DNA of 61,211 nt from Planctomycetota bacterium (GTDB lineage: Bacteria; Planctomycetota; SZUA-567; H5-PLA8), in the NCBI GenBank assembly GCA_026184295.1, contig JAHCJK010000010.1, forward strand, positions 1 through 61,211, in the 5' to 3' direction. Made by a program: the position numbers and the translations under genes. Numbering within the stretch: the first letter of the stretch is position 1; each line of letters opens with the position of its first letter. This document shows positions 49,999 to 58,782 of this stretch, piece by piece. Under the pieces are notes generated by a model. The model was not told the origin of the DNA. It ran no database searches and saw only the letters and a list, made by a program, of their open reading frames with translations.

Positions 49999-51141
49999 CT
50001 ACGCCTCGGGCGGCGGCAGTGCTGTATCACCTGCTGTCACCCGTCCTTGCAGGACCGCGCGCATGGGCGGCATGGGCCGGCAGGCCAGCCGGCTGGCCAG
50101 CACGCGCAGCGCCAGACGCCCCAGGTCCTCATATTCCACGAAGATTCGCGTGAGCCGCAGTTTGCCCCACGATGGCACCGCGTTGTCCATGCTGGCCACG
50201 CTGACCTCGCGCGGGACCGAAACGCCCAGGCCTTCCAGGATGCCGGCCGCTTCCATGGCCAGGGTCCCGTCGGCCGCGACGTACGCGGTCGGCTGGTGCG
50301 TGCGATGGAATTCAGGCATGCGCTCCCGCAGGTGGCCGGCCGAGCGCATCCCGCACAGGTTCCAACTGCGCGGCGACTCGCCGCCCACCGCGGCCATCGC
50401 GCGCAGGTAGCCGGTGTGGCGTTCCTGCCAGGTCGGATCGGTGCTGTGCCTGGACGGCAACTCGCCCAGGAAAGCGATCTTGCGATGCCCCATTTCGACC
50501 AGGTGATGCGTGATCAGGAAGCCGGCGTGCGCATGGTCCACGCAGGCGATGTCGAAGAGCGCTTCGGGCGAGGCGTAGTCGATCGCCACGACCGGCAGGC
50601 CCGCCTGGATCACCTGGTTGAGCCCCTGAACGTTGCTCAGTTCGACCGAGATCACGCCCTGGACGCTGCGCTTGAGGGCCTCCACGTTGAACGAGGGCAG
50701 ATCGTCCAGGCTCTTCTGCTTTTCGACCGGATTCAGCACCATCGTGAACTGCGCCGGCGGGCTCAGTTTTTCGCGCAGCCCCGAAAGTATCTTCAAGAGA
50801 TACGGCTGCTGCTGGAACGGGCGTTCGTCGAGCGAACTCATCACCGCCACCGAACGCACCGGCGGGAGCACCGCGCAGATCACGCTGGGCAGCTTTTCCG
50901 CGACGCGCGTGCCCGCGTTGCGCTTGCGGCGGAGCAGGCCTTCGCGCGCGAGTTCCTGCAAGGCGAGCTTGACCGCGCGCACCGAAGCGCCTGTCTCCGC
51001 CCGAATCTCGGACTCGTGGAGCGGCGTACCCTCGGGCAGTTCCGCGCGCAGAATCGCAGCGCGCAGGTGGTCCTTCACGCGCTGGGTCTCTTCTTGAAAA
51101 GCGGCCAAGGTCGCACGCGCTCCTTTGGTTTCGTTGCACAA
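49999..51141 (-). CDS. GntR-HTH transcriptional regulator with LacI-type sensor domain
   Basis: About 380 residues. The N-terminal winged helix (about 14-80: VKDHLRAAILRAELPEGTPLHES, AVKLALQELAREGLLRR) is GntR type. The C-terminal part is a periplasmic-binding-protein-like sensor (VQGVISVELSN, HHLVEMGHRKIAFLG, AYVAADGTLAMEAAGILEGLG), as in AraR. Such regulators usually repress sugar genes and release DNA on binding sugar. The start is TTG at 51141, or TTG at 51108, the latter with AAAGGAG 11 bases upstream. It diverges from the secreted protein gene at 51335; a palindrome lies between. Confidence 0.88.
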   Translation of the reverse strand: MCNETKGARATLAAFQEETQRVKDHLRAAILRAELPEGTPLHESEIRAETGASVRAVKLALQELAREGLLRRKRNAGTRVAEKLPSVICAVLPPVRSVAVMSSLDERPFQQQPYLLKILSGLREKLSPPAQFTMVLNPVEKQKSLDDLPSFNVEALKRSVQGVISVELSNVQGLNQVIQAGLPVVAIDYASPEALFDIACVDHAHAGFLITHHLVEMGHRKIAFLGELPSRHSTDPTWQERHTGYLRAMAAVGGESPRSWNLCGMRSAGHLRERMPEFHRTHQPTAYVAADGTLAMEAAGILEGLGVSVPREVSVASMDNAVPSWGKLRLTRIFVEYEDLGRLALRVLASRLACRPMPPMRAVLQGRVTAGDTALPPPEA

Positions 51142-51334
51142 AGTACACCCAGCGTCTTTAATGAAAAGTGATTTATACGTGCTACCTGTATTATTGGTTG
51201 AGTTTGTGTGTGCCGTTTTCTTCGAACATTCCGCTCGATTTCAATAAAGCACATTTTGGTCGGGGTACTGTACCGGGGTCAGGCGGGAGCGTCGTTACAG
51301 CCGCAGCAAGGATCAAGGACAAGGAGCATCATTC
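51142..51334. promoter_or_regulatory. Divergent regulatory region with palindrome
   Basis: An AT-rich 193-base gap between the regulator and the secreted protein gene. The palindrome GGTAC-T-GTACC is at 51264-51274, a possible operator for the adjacent regulator. On the minus strand, TATAAA occurs near 51170-51175 as a possible -10 for the regulator, without a clear -35. For the plus gene a strong ribosome site (AAGGAG) precedes ATG 51335. Confidence 0.45.
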
Positions 51335-52366
51335 ATGGCGCGAATTGTGCAGGCAACCAGGATCGTGTTCGTCGGGCTGCTGGCGGCCGGGGCCTTGGCT
51401 GCGGCGGCCGAGCAACCTAAAGAACTCAACTCGGAATTGGCGCGCATCGCAAAGGGTCTTCAGCCGGGGGCGTGGGCCGAATGGAACACCAAGGGCTGGG
51501 ACGAAAGCCTGATCAAGATGGGCGCCGCCGGCACGGTGCTCGGGTACACGGACCGTGCCACCTGGGATGCCCGGCACCATAAACTGCACTTCATCGGACA
51601 GGGCCACCTGACGCCGCCGCCGCGCTACGTGACGCTGGACGAGGCCACCGGGCAGTGGAAGGTCGAGCCCACGCCCGAATGGGCCAAGCCGCTGAGTTGG
51701 TTCCACGCGTACCAGAACAACGCGATGGACGAAGCGCGCGGCATCTTCTTTCACCATCCCAGCCATACCAACATGGTCTACAGGCTCGACATCGAGAAGA
51801 ACGAGTGGACCAAGCTGCCGCTCATCAACGGCGCGCCGCTCGGGCACGGCACCTCGATGGTGTATTTCCCCGAGATGCGCAGCCTGATCCGTTTTCTGGG
51901 CGGCACGGTCTATCAATACAGCGAGGACACGAACAACTGGAAATCTCTGGGCGATAAGTTCAAGTGCGGGCCTTACCACAACATGGCGGTCTACAACCCG
52001 GTCCACAAGGCCGTCTACTTTGGCGGCGGCAACGGCAGTGGCGCCTTGTACAAACTGACGCCCGACGGCAAGACCGCCGAGATCAAAGAATGCCCGATGC
52101 AACTGGCCGTCAGCGCGGCCGTGCTGACCTGCGATCCCACCTCCGGCGAACTGATCGCGATCAACGCCGAGAAGGCCATCGCCTACAACGCCAAGAAGGA
52201 CGAATGGTATCCGCTGGACCGCACCAACTGGCCGTACTCGTACTGCACCGGCATGGCCACGCCGATCTCCAACTACGGCGTGATCCTCTTCGCGTGCGAC
52301 GGCCCGATGGGCAAGAAGATCCTGATCTACAAGCACAAGCCCGCTCCGGCCGCGCCCGGTAAGTAA
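51335..52366 (+). CDS. Secreted beta-propeller-like protein, 343 aa
   Basis: A clear signal peptide (MARIVQATRIVFVGLLAAGALAAAAEQ in outline, cleavage near residue 25) precedes a domain with kelch-like repeats. Spaced aromatic and Gly pairs occur about every 50 residues: YVTLDEATGQWKVEP, VYRLDIEKNEWTKLP, VYQYSEDTNNWKSLG, LYKLTPDGKTAEI and AYNAKKDEWYPLD. The last residues form a basic tail. I see no catalytic motif. Location next to a sugar-type regulator suggests an extracytoplasmic role in carbohydrate use or binding; that is inference. Confidence 0.75.
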   Translation: MARIVQATRIVFVGLLAAGALAAAAEQPKELNSELARIAKGLQPGAWAEWNTKGWDESLIKMGAAGTVLGYTDRATWDARHHKLHFIGQGHLTPPPRYVTLDEATGQWKVEPTPEWAKPLSWFHAYQNNAMDEARGIFFHHPSHTNMVYRLDIEKNEWTKLPLINGAPLGHGTSMVYFPEMRSLIRFLGGTVYQYSEDTNNWKSLGDKFKCGPYHNMAVYNPVHKAVYFGGGNGSGALYKLTPDGKTAEIKECPMQLAVSAAVLTCDPTSGELIAINAEKAIAYNAKKDEWYPLDRTNWPYSYCTGMATPISNYGVILFACDGPMGKKILIYKHKPAPAAPGK

Positions 52367-52461
52367 GCCGCGCGGGAAAACTCCGGGACGCCGGGTCACC
52401 GGGCGTTACCATGGCGCCTGCGGCGGATCGTTCCGCCGCGGGTGCTGTGCGGAGGCGCGCG

Positions 52462-53436
52462 GTGGCGACGCGAGGAGCGGTGATCGGCAAGTTCTACCCG
52501 CCGCACCGCGGGCACTTCCATCTCATCGAAACGGCCGAACGCGGCTGCACGGAACTGACCGTCATCGTCTGCGCAAAGCCCGGCCAGTCCCCCGATGGCA
52601 TGCTGCGCGCCGGGTGGCTGCGCGAACGCTTCCCGAACGCGACCGTGCTGGTCACGCCCGACGATTTGGACGGCGAAGATTCCGCCGGCTGGGCCGAACG
52701 CACCCGCGCGCTGCTGGGCGGCGCGCCCGACGCCGTCTTTACCTCCGAAGCCTACGGCGATCGCTACGCGGAATTTCTCGGCTGCCGGCACGTGCCGGTG
52801 GACCCCGAACGCAAGACCGTCCCGGTCTCGGGGACGCTCATCCGCGCCCGTCCGCTCGCGCATTGGGACTTTCTCGAAGGCCCCGCGCGCGGCTACTACG
52901 CTCTGCGCGTCTGCCTCGTGGGCGCCGAATCGACGGGCAAGACGACGCTCGCGAAGGCCCTGGCGGAGCACTATCGGACTTGCTGGGTGCCCGAGTACGG
53001 CCGCGAACTGAGCGAGGAGATGCTCGCCCGGGACGGCGCGTACCGCTGGACCACCCAGGATTTCGTGAAGATCGCGCGCACGCAATGCGAACGCGAGGAC
53101 GCGCGGGCGCGCGAGGCCCGGCGCGTGCTGATCTGCGATACCGACGCCTTCGCGACGGCCATCTGGCACCGCCGATACATGGGCGAACCCAGCGCGGAGG
53201 TCGAAGCGATCGCGCGCGCGCACCGCCACCCGGATTTGTACCTCGTCGGCGACGTGGCCACGCCTTTCGTCCAGGACGGCACACGCGACGGCGAAGCCAT
53301 CCGCGCGTGGATGCACGAGACGTTTCTGGAAGAACTCAAAAAGGATGCACGGCCCTTCGAGATCGTCCGCGGAACGCTTGAGGCCCGCGTGCGGGCCGCG
53401 GCCGCGAAGATCGACGCGCTGATCGCCGGGCGCTAA
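52462..53436 (+). CDS. nadR: NadR-like bifunctional NMN adenylyltransferase/ribosylnicotinamide kinase
   Basis: About 324 residues from GTG 52462 (GGAGG seven bases upstream). The nucleotidyltransferase domain (about 1-150) has GKFYPPHRGH and the later SGTLIRARP. The kinase domain has GAESTGKTTL (Walker A), the VPEYGREL lid region, CDTDAFATAIW and HPDLYLVGDVATPFVQDG. Together they salvage nicotinamide riboside to NAD in the cytoplasm. The helix-turn-helix of enterobacterial NadR is absent, so it does not regulate transcription. The stop TAA shares four bases with the convergent dehydrogenase stop (CTAA). Confidence 0.9.
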   Translation: MATRGAVIGKFYPPHRGHFHLIETAERGCTELTVIVCAKPGQSPDGMLRAGWLRERFPNATVLVTPDDLDGEDSAGWAERTRALLGGAPDAVFTSEAYGDRYAEFLGCRHVPVDPERKTVPVSGTLIRARPLAHWDFLEGPARGYYALRVCLVGAESTGKTTLAKALAEHYRTCWVPEYGRELSEEMLARDGAYRWTTQDFVKIARTQCEREDARAREARRVLICDTDAFATAIWHRRYMGEPSAEVEAIARAHRHPDLYLVGDVATPFVQDGTRDGEAIRAWMHETFLEELKKDARPFEIVRGTLEARVRAAAAKIDALIAGR

Positions 53437-54446
53437 CGCCAGTCGATCACGACGGCGGTGTACTCGTTCTTTCTGTGGATCAGGCCTTCGTAGGCGGACG
53501 GCACGTCTTCGGGGCGGATCGTGTGGCTGACGAGGTTGCGGACGTTCAAGCGCCCGTCGGCGATGTATTCGAACATCAGGCGCGTCGTCCACGCGACGGT
53601 CTTCTTGACCATCTTCAGGTCGTTGTGTTCCATGCGCCACATGTGAGCGCCGCGCACGACCAGCCCGTTGGTGTGGATCGCGCGGAGCAGCGGGGAGACG
53701 TTCATCTCCACGGGCGCGCGCGGCGTGCCGAGCAGGATCACCTGCCCGAGCCGCGCGGCGGCAGCCACGCAGGTCTCGATCACCTTCGAATGCCCCACCG
53801 CGTCCACGGCGACGTGCGCGCCCGTGCCGCCGGTCAGTTCCTTCACGGCCTCGGCCTGCTTCTCGGAAGGAACCTCCAGTACGTGCGGAATCCCCAGGCG
53901 CCGGGCGAGGTCGCAGCGCGAACGCACCGGGTCGAGCCCGATCACGCGCGCGCCCTGAATCTTGTAGAGCTGCGCGGCCAGCGCGCCGACCAGCCCCAGC
54001 CCGAAGACGGCCACGGTGTCGCCCGGGTCGAGTTCCGTGACGATGGGCGCGGTCATCGCGATCGCGGCCATGCAGACCATCGAACCGTCCACGGGATCGA
54101 CGTCCTCGCGCGCGGGGTACAGCCAGCCCCACTGGTGGTCCTGCCGGTGCGTGAAGCGGTTCACGCTTGCGTGCTTGCCGGCGTAGAAGACGCGGTCGCC
54201 GATCTTGAAGTCGGTGATGCCCGCGCCCTTTTCGACGATGCGCCCGATGCAGCCGTAGCCGGGGCGGGTGGGGAAGGTCTGGTTCGCCTCCTGGCCCGTC
54301 AGCCGCGCGGACTCGGTGCCCGTGCTGATGATGCTGGTCTCGTTGCGGATGATCGCTTCCATCGGCTTGAGCGCGGAAGTGTCGAGGTCCTCGCGTTCGA
54401 CCTTCACTTCGTTGACGCGGGGAAAGATCACGTACGTGGATTCCAT
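53433..54446 (-). CDS. Medium-chain dehydrogenase lacking the catalytic-zinc cysteine
   Basis: About 337 residues from ATG 54446, with GGAG upstream; ATGs further upstream overlap the divergent promoter region. The MDR fold shows RPGYGCIGRIVEKG, the Rossmann turn VFGLGLVGALAAQLY and VIGLDPVRSR. Where zinc dehydrogenases have C-G-x-C-G-T/S-D, this has IISTGTESA, the S-x-GTE variant of a subfamily related to BchC and bi-domain oxidoreductases. It probably oxidises a sugar or polyol without the usual catalytic Cys. It is divergent from the two sugar isomerase genes and probably shares their pathway. Confidence 0.8.
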   Translation of the reverse strand: MESTYVIFPRVNEVKVEREDLDTSALKPMEAIIRNETSIISTGTESARLTGQEANQTFPTRPGYGCIGRIVEKGAGITDFKIGDRVFYAGKHASVNRFTHRQDHQWGWLYPAREDVDPVDGSMVCMAAIAMTAPIVTELDPGDTVAVFGLGLVGALAAQLYKIQGARVIGLDPVRSRCDLARRLGIPHVLEVPSEKQAEAVKELTGGTGAHVAVDAVGHSKVIETCVAAAARLGQVILLGTPRAPVEMNVSPLLRAIHTNGLVVRGAHMWRMEHNDLKMVKKTVAWTTRLMFEYIADGRLNVRNLVSHTIRPEDVPSAYEGLIHRKNEYTAVVIDWR

Positions 54447-54538
54447 GCGCGGCTCCGGCAACTGTGTCGGTTGGAAAGGCGCCCGCAGTATAAGCCAACG
54501 CGCGCGCTTGGCAGCAGGAGATTCCGCGCTCGCCGTGG

Positions 54539-54544
54539 TATGCT
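54539..54544 (+). promoter_or_regulatory. -10-like TATGCT
   Basis: TATGCT lies 17 bases before ATG 54562, in a short AT-containing patch. The opposite strand has TATACT at 54492-54487 for the divergent dehydrogenase. Neither has a clear -35. Confidence 0.35.
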
Positions 54545-54561
54545 CCCGGCGGGAGGCTTCC

Positions 54562-55332
54562 ATGATGCTCGGCGACCTCGGCATCGAACTCTGGGTCTTC
54601 GGCGACCGCCGCGCGTCCGCCGCCGATCTGCCCGCGATCCTTTCCGGCCTGCGCGACGCCGGCTACGGCGCCGTCGAAGGTCTGGTGGACCTGGCCCCCG
54701 CGCCGGACCTGCTGCGCGGTTCGGGCCTGAGGATGCTCGGGCACCACGTCGTCCCGAAGCAGTTGCAGGACCTGGCCACCCTGATTCCGCAGTTGCGCGC
54801 CTGCGGTTGCGAAGACGTCATCTCCTCCGGCCTGCTCGATTGGCACGTGCGCACGCCCGCCGCCTACCGCGAAGCCGCCGCGTCGCTGAACGCGACCGGC
54901 CGCGCCCTGCGCGACGCGGGCCTGCGCCTGCACTACCACAACCACGACTTCGAATTCCTGAACGTCGAGGGCGCGAAGACAGGCATGGACCTCCTGCTCG
55001 AAGGCCTCGATCCCGCCTGCGTGAGCCTCTGCGCCGATGTCGGCTGGGTCTGGTTCGCGGGCGTGGATAGCCTCGCGTTCATGCGCGAGCACGCCGCGCG
55101 CATCGGCGTCCTGCATCTGCGCGACTTCAAGGGCAAGGTCTCCGAGACGCTCGGGCGCGGCGATATCCCGCTCGAAGCACAGCTGGCCGCCGCGCGCGAA
55201 CTTCCGAACCTCCGCTGGGTCGTCGTCGAACAGGACCCGGGCTGCGCGGACCCGCTCGGTTCGATGCGCGAAAGCCGCGCGTGGCTGGCCCGCCACTGGC
55301 CCTGGGGCGCCGGGCAAGGCGGCGGCGCATGA
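54562..55332 (+). CDS. Sugar phosphate isomerase/epimerase (xylose isomerase-like TIM barrel)
   Basis: 256 residues. Barrel and metal-site blocks include LHYHNHDFEF (His/Glu), SLCADVGWVWFAG (Asp), GVLHLRDFKG (His) and VVVEQDPG (Glu). HNHxFEF is typical of IolE-like and related epimerases/dehydratases. It acts on a sugar, inositol or keto-sugar in the cytoplasm. The first of two ATGs at 54562/54565 has GGGAGG upstream. Its TGA overlaps the start of the next gene (ATGA), so the two are translationally coupled. Confidence 0.82.
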   Translation: MMLGDLGIELWVFGDRRASAADLPAILSGLRDAGYGAVEGLVDLAPAPDLLRGSGLRMLGHHVVPKQLQDLATLIPQLRACGCEDVISSGLLDWHVRTPAAYREAAASLNATGRALRDAGLRLHYHNHDFEFLNVEGAKTGMDLLLEGLDPACVSLCADVGWVWFAGVDSLAFMREHAARIGVLHLRDFKGKVSETLGRGDIPLEAQLAAARELPNLRWVVVEQDPGCADPLGSMRESRAWLARHWPWGAGQGGGA

Positions 55333-56177
55333 GGCTCGGCGTTCACTGCTACCTCTTTACCGAGCGCTGGTCGGACGCGGCGCTCCCGATCCTTGACCGG
55401 TGCAAGGCGCTCGGCGCCGGCGCCTTCGAGATCGCCGTCGGCGACGACGTCCGCTTCTCCTTTAAGGAGACGCGCGCGCGGGCCGAGGCCCTGGGGCTCT
55501 CGCTGACGCTCAGCCCCGGCGGCGCCTGGCCCGAAGGCTGCGACGCGTCGAGTGATAACCCCGAAATGCGCGCGCGCGGCATCGCCTGGCATAAGCGTTG
55601 GATCGACGCCTGCGCGGAGACTGGCGCGGTCGCCTACACGGGCAACATGTACGGGCGCACGGGCGACGTGAAGAAGCGCCGCCCGCCGCCGGACGAGTTC
55701 CGCCGCGTCGTGGACGCTTTGCGCGAACTCTCCGAGCACGCGCAGCGCCGCGGCGTGGTCCTGGCGTTCGAACCGATGAGCCATTTCCGCACGCACCTGA
55801 TCAACACGCCCGAACAGGCTGCGCGCGTGCTCGAGGCCGTCGCGCATCCCAACTGCCGCGTGGTGCTCGACACGTACCACCTCGCGACCGAGATCCGCGA
55901 CTACGGCGCCGGCATCCGGCTCTTGAAGGACAAGCTGTGGTGCCTGCATGCCTGCGAGAACGACCGCGGCTGCCCGGGCGGCGGCCTGGTGCCCTGGCCC
56001 GAAATCTTCGCCGCGCTGCGCGCGACCGGATTCGACGGATTGCTGATGCTCGAGACGTACAATTCCTCGATCGGCGATTTCGCGTACGAGCGCGCGATGT
56101 TCCATAACGTTTGCCCCGACGGCGAAGCGTACGCGCGGCGCGGCTTCGCATTCCTGAAGAGCGGCCTGGGCCTGTAG
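55329..56177 (+). CDS. Sugar isomerase/epimerase (xylose isomerase-like TIM barrel)
   Basis: 282 residues from ATG 55329, overlapping the previous stop. Likely metal and substrate residues appear in AFEPMSHFRTHL (Glu), RVVLDTYHLATE (Asp/His), WCLHACENDRGCPGGG (His) and LMLETYNSS (Glu). This Glu-Asp-His-Glu order is that of D-psicose/D-tagatose 3-epimerases and hydroxypyruvate isomerase. Together with the coupled gene before it and rhamnulokinase after it, it suggests interconversion of a ketose before phosphorylation. The natural substrate is unknown. Confidence 0.85.
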   Translation: MRLGVHCYLFTERWSDAALPILDRCKALGAGAFEIAVGDDVRFSFKETRARAEALGLSLTLSPGGAWPEGCDASSDNPEMRARGIAWHKRWIDACAETGAVAYTGNMYGRTGDVKKRRPPPDEFRRVVDALRELSEHAQRRGVVLAFEPMSHFRTHLINTPEQAARVLEAVAHPNCRVVLDTYHLATEIRDYGAGIRLLKDKLWCLHACENDRGCPGGGLVPWPEIFAALRATGFDGLLMLETYNSSIGDFAYERAMFHNVCPDGEAYARRGFAFLKSGLGL

Positions 56178-56183
56178 CCGCGC

Positions 56184-56207
56184 TGTTACAGTGAGCCCGG
56201 TGTAACA
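56184..56207. promoter_or_regulatory. Inverted repeat TGTTACA-N10-TGTAACA
   Basis: Perfect 7-base arms (56184-56190 and 56201-56207), placed seven bases after the epimerase stop and about 95 bases before the kinase start. The 24-base size and 10-base gap suit a dimeric regulator's operator. Confidence 0.45.
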
Positions 56208-56300
56208 CGCCGGCGCGCGGCCCGCGGCGAATTGGCCTTGCCCGCGCACCGTTCGCGAAGAACATGCATGCCGTCTGTGTGGGTGAACGCGGGAGGAGCC

Positions 56301-57743
56301 ATGGGGAGCACGACACGCATCGTCGGCGTCGATATGGGCGCCGAAAGCGGGCGGGTGATGGTGGGCTCGCTGGACGGCGAGACGCTGGCGCTCGAGGAGA
56401 TGCACCGCTTCAGGTCCGCCAACTACGACCGGGGCGGCGCGCTGTTCTGGAACATCGGCGAGATTCTGGGCGGCATCAAGGAAGGCCTGCGCCGCGCCTT
56501 CGCGCGCTACGATGCCATCGCGAGCATCGGCGTGGACGCGTGGGGCGTCGATTACGTGCTTCTCGGCGCCGACGGCCGGGCCCTCGACGACCCGCACATG
56601 TACCGCGACCCGCGCAACGAAGGCGTCGCGGAGGAAATCCAGAAGCGCTTCCCGCAGCTCGATTTCTTCCGCCGCACCGGCATCCGCACGATGGTCTTCA
56701 ATTCCGTCTACCAGCTCTACGCGGAAAAGCGCGACAACCCCGCCGGCTTTGCGAAGGCCGCCACGGTGCTCACGATTCCCGACTACCTGCATTACGCGCT
56801 GAGCGGCGTGAAGGTGAACGAACTGACCAACGCCAGCACGACCCAGATGCTGATGCTCGGCCGGCCCGAATGGGACGCCGGCCTGATGCGGCAGCTCGGG
56901 ATTCCGGACGCGCTGATGCTGCCGCCCACCAAGCCCGGCGCGATCCTGGGACCGCTGACCGAAGCGCTGGCGCGCGAACTGGGCTGCAAGGGCGCGCCGC
57001 CGAAGATCGTTCTGCCCGCCAGCCACGATACCGGCAGCGCCGTGGCCGCGATGCCCGCCGATCCCGAACAGGCCTGCTTCATCAGTTCCGGCACGTGGTC
57101 GCTGATGGGCTTCGTGAGCGCCGCGCCGGTGGTGGGCGAACGCACCGACGGCAAGACGATGAGCAACGAGGTCGCCTGGGACGGGCGCTACCGCCCGCTC
57201 CGCAACATCATGGGCCTGTGGGTGGTGCAGCAGTGCCGCGCGGCCTTCGAGGCCGAAGGGCGCGCCTACGATTACGCCACGCTGGCGAAGCTGGCCGCCG
57301 AAGCGCCCGCGCCTGCGAAGCCGCTCGACGTGGACGACAAGCGCTTCTATCCGCCCGGCACGCCGGACGACCCGATGCCGAAGCGCGTGCAGCACTGGTA
57401 CTCCGCGCAGGGCGAAAAGGTTCCGCAGAGCGACGGTGAAGTGATCCGCGCGGTGCTGAACGGGCTCGCGGACGCCTACCGGCAGTGCCTGGAGATCATG
57501 GAGGCGGAAGGGAAACGCACGTTCAAGCAGATCAGCGTGATCGGCGGCGGGAGCCAGAACGAACTGCTCTGCCAGTTGACCGCCGACGCGACGAAGCGCG
57601 AGGTCGTCGCGGGCCCCGCCGAGGCGACGGTGCTCGGCAACATGCTGGTGCAGTTGTACGGCCTGGGCCTGGCCACGACGCACGAACGCCGCGCGAAAAT
57701 TCTCGCCGCGTCCACGCAGTTGAAGACCTACCGGCCGCGGTAG
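56301..57743 (+). CDS. rhaB: Rhamnulokinase (FGGY kinase)
   Basis: 480 residues from ATG 56301, which has GGGAGGAG five bases upstream; a longer frame starts at 56232 but lacks a ribosome site. The ATPase fold begins GVDMGAESGRVMVG, as in RhaB rather than xylulokinase (which has DxGTxS). Other features are GVDAWGVDYVLL, YRDPRN, SHDTGSAVAAMP, SSGTWSLMG and VIGGGSQNELLCQLTAD. It phosphorylates L-rhamnulose, or a similar ketose such as L-fuculose, in the cytoplasm. rhaA and rhaD are not in the window. Confidence 0.9.
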   Translation: MGSTTRIVGVDMGAESGRVMVGSLDGETLALEEMHRFRSANYDRGGALFWNIGEILGGIKEGLRRAFARYDAIASIGVDAWGVDYVLLGADGRALDDPHMYRDPRNEGVAEEIQKRFPQLDFFRRTGIRTMVFNSVYQLYAEKRDNPAGFAKAATVLTIPDYLHYALSGVKVNELTNASTTQMLMLGRPEWDAGLMRQLGIPDALMLPPTKPGAILGPLTEALARELGCKGAPPKIVLPASHDTGSAVAAMPADPEQACFISSGTWSLMGFVSAAPVVGERTDGKTMSNEVAWDGRYRPLRNIMGLWVVQQCRAAFEAEGRAYDYATLAKLAAEAPAPAKPLDVDDKRFYPPGTPDDPMPKRVQHWYSAQGEKVPQSDGEVIRAVLNGLADAYRQCLEIMEAEGKRTFKQISVIGGGSQNELLCQLTADATKREVVAGPAEATVLGNMLVQLYGLGLATTHERRAKILAASTQLKTYRPR

Positions 57744-57756
57744 CCGCACGCGGCAT

Positions 57757-58389
57757 TCAGGTTCGCAGTTTCCGTGCCGCGGCCACGATGGAACGCGCCC
57801 AGGCCGGTGTGTGCGTCAAATCCTTCGGCCCACGAATGCGCCCGGCCTTCCAATGCAGCACGAGTCTCGGTCGCGGGGCATGGCCTCGCGCGGGATCGCC
57901 GGTCAGGGAATTGTCGTACACGCGCAGTTCGTGAATCGCAGGCAAGAGCTGTATCAGGTGAAGCCTGCTGTCGTCGAAGCGGCGGCGGATGTCTTCTTCG
58001 GGGATATCGTGGCCGCCCGCGGCCACGCGCGCGCGCACCCGTTCCAGGTGCATCTCCGGTGACGAGAGTCCCACAAACCAAACGCGAAGCCTGAACCCGC
58101 TCGCCGCCGCGCGTGCCAGCAGCCCGCAGATGGTCCGCCCACCGAGCGTGGTCTCGAACGCGTAGTCCAGTTTCCGCTCGATGGCGCGGGTGAGCAACCG
58201 CACGCCCTGGCTCCAGGCGGCCGCGTTGGCTTCGCGTTGCGACCAATCCTTGTGGAGCGCGCGCAGCCGGGCGGCCACCTCGTCGGGGTTGAAGTAATCC
58301 GCGCCGGCCGCGCGGATCGCCGCGCCGCCGATGCTGCTCTTGCCGGCCCCGTTGACGCCGGCGAGTACCAGCATGCGGGGCTTCGGCAC
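57757..58389 (-). CDS. Zeta toxin-like kinase
   Basis: 210 residues from GTG 58389, two bases after the antitoxin stop. It has Walker A GVNGAGKSS (11-19), the NPDEVAARL segment holding the catalytic Asp, AFETTLGG, and Arg-rich RRRFDDSRLHL. Zeta toxins phosphorylate UDP-N-acetylglucosamine, blocking wall synthesis, but many chromosomal relatives have other substrates. The partner here is a Phd/YefM-type antitoxin rather than epsilon. It is convergent with rhaB, 13 bases apart. Confidence 0.82.
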   Translation of the reverse strand: MPKPRMLVLAGVNGAGKSSIGGAAIRAAGADYFNPDEVAARLRALHKDWSQREANAAAWSQGVRLLTRAIERKLDYAFETTLGGRTICGLLARAAASGFRLRVWFVGLSSPEMHLERVRARVAAGGHDIPEEDIRRRFDDSRLHLIQLLPAIHELRVYDNSLTGDPARGHAPRPRLVLHWKAGRIRGPKDLTHTPAWARSIVAAARKLRT

Positions 58390-58391
58390 GG

Positions 58392-58760
58392 TCAGGTTCC
58401 GGCCTGCTTGCGTTTCTTGGCTTTGGCTGCGCGCACCGCCGCCGCGCCCAGGTCTTTCGGCGTGGCTGCGAAGGCTGCATCGAGCGCCTTGCGTGCCTTG
58501 GGCGACTGCTGCCGATCGAGCCAACGGTCGAACTCGGCTTCGAGTTCCGCGAGCGTATCCGTTCGCGGGTGGACCAGCGCGTCGAATTCTTCGTAGGAGA
58601 GCAGCACTGCCTTGGGCGTCTCGTGGCGCATGATGGCGACGCCGCCCTTCGCCAGCGTTTCTTCCAGCATCGAGCCGAAGTGGTTCTTGACCTGGGTCGC
58701 GGGGACCTTGCGCAGTTCCACCCAGCGTCCCTGCCGGTTTCGGTATGCGACCTTGCCCAT
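58392..58760 (-). CDS. Phd/YefM-family antitoxin
   Basis: 122 residues from ATG 58760, with AGGAGG eight bases upstream; the ATG at 58784 lies before this site. The N-terminal domain (VPATQVKNHFGSMLEETLAKGGVAIMRHETPKAVLLSYEEFDAL, outlined) is the Phd/YefM DNA-binding dimer fold. The C-terminal half is charged and helical, ending in a Lys/Ala tail, and would wrap the toxin. It should repress its own promoter, and a palindrome lies just upstream. The toxin gene follows directly. Confidence 0.87.
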   Translation of the reverse strand: MGKVAYRNRQGRWVELRKVPATQVKNHFGSMLEETLAKGGVAIMRHETPKAVLLSYEEFDALVHPRTDTLAELEAEFDRWLDRQQSPKARKALDAAFAATPKDLGAAAVRAAKAKKRKQAGT

Positions 58761-58782
58761 GGCTCCGGACCTCCTGTGCGCC

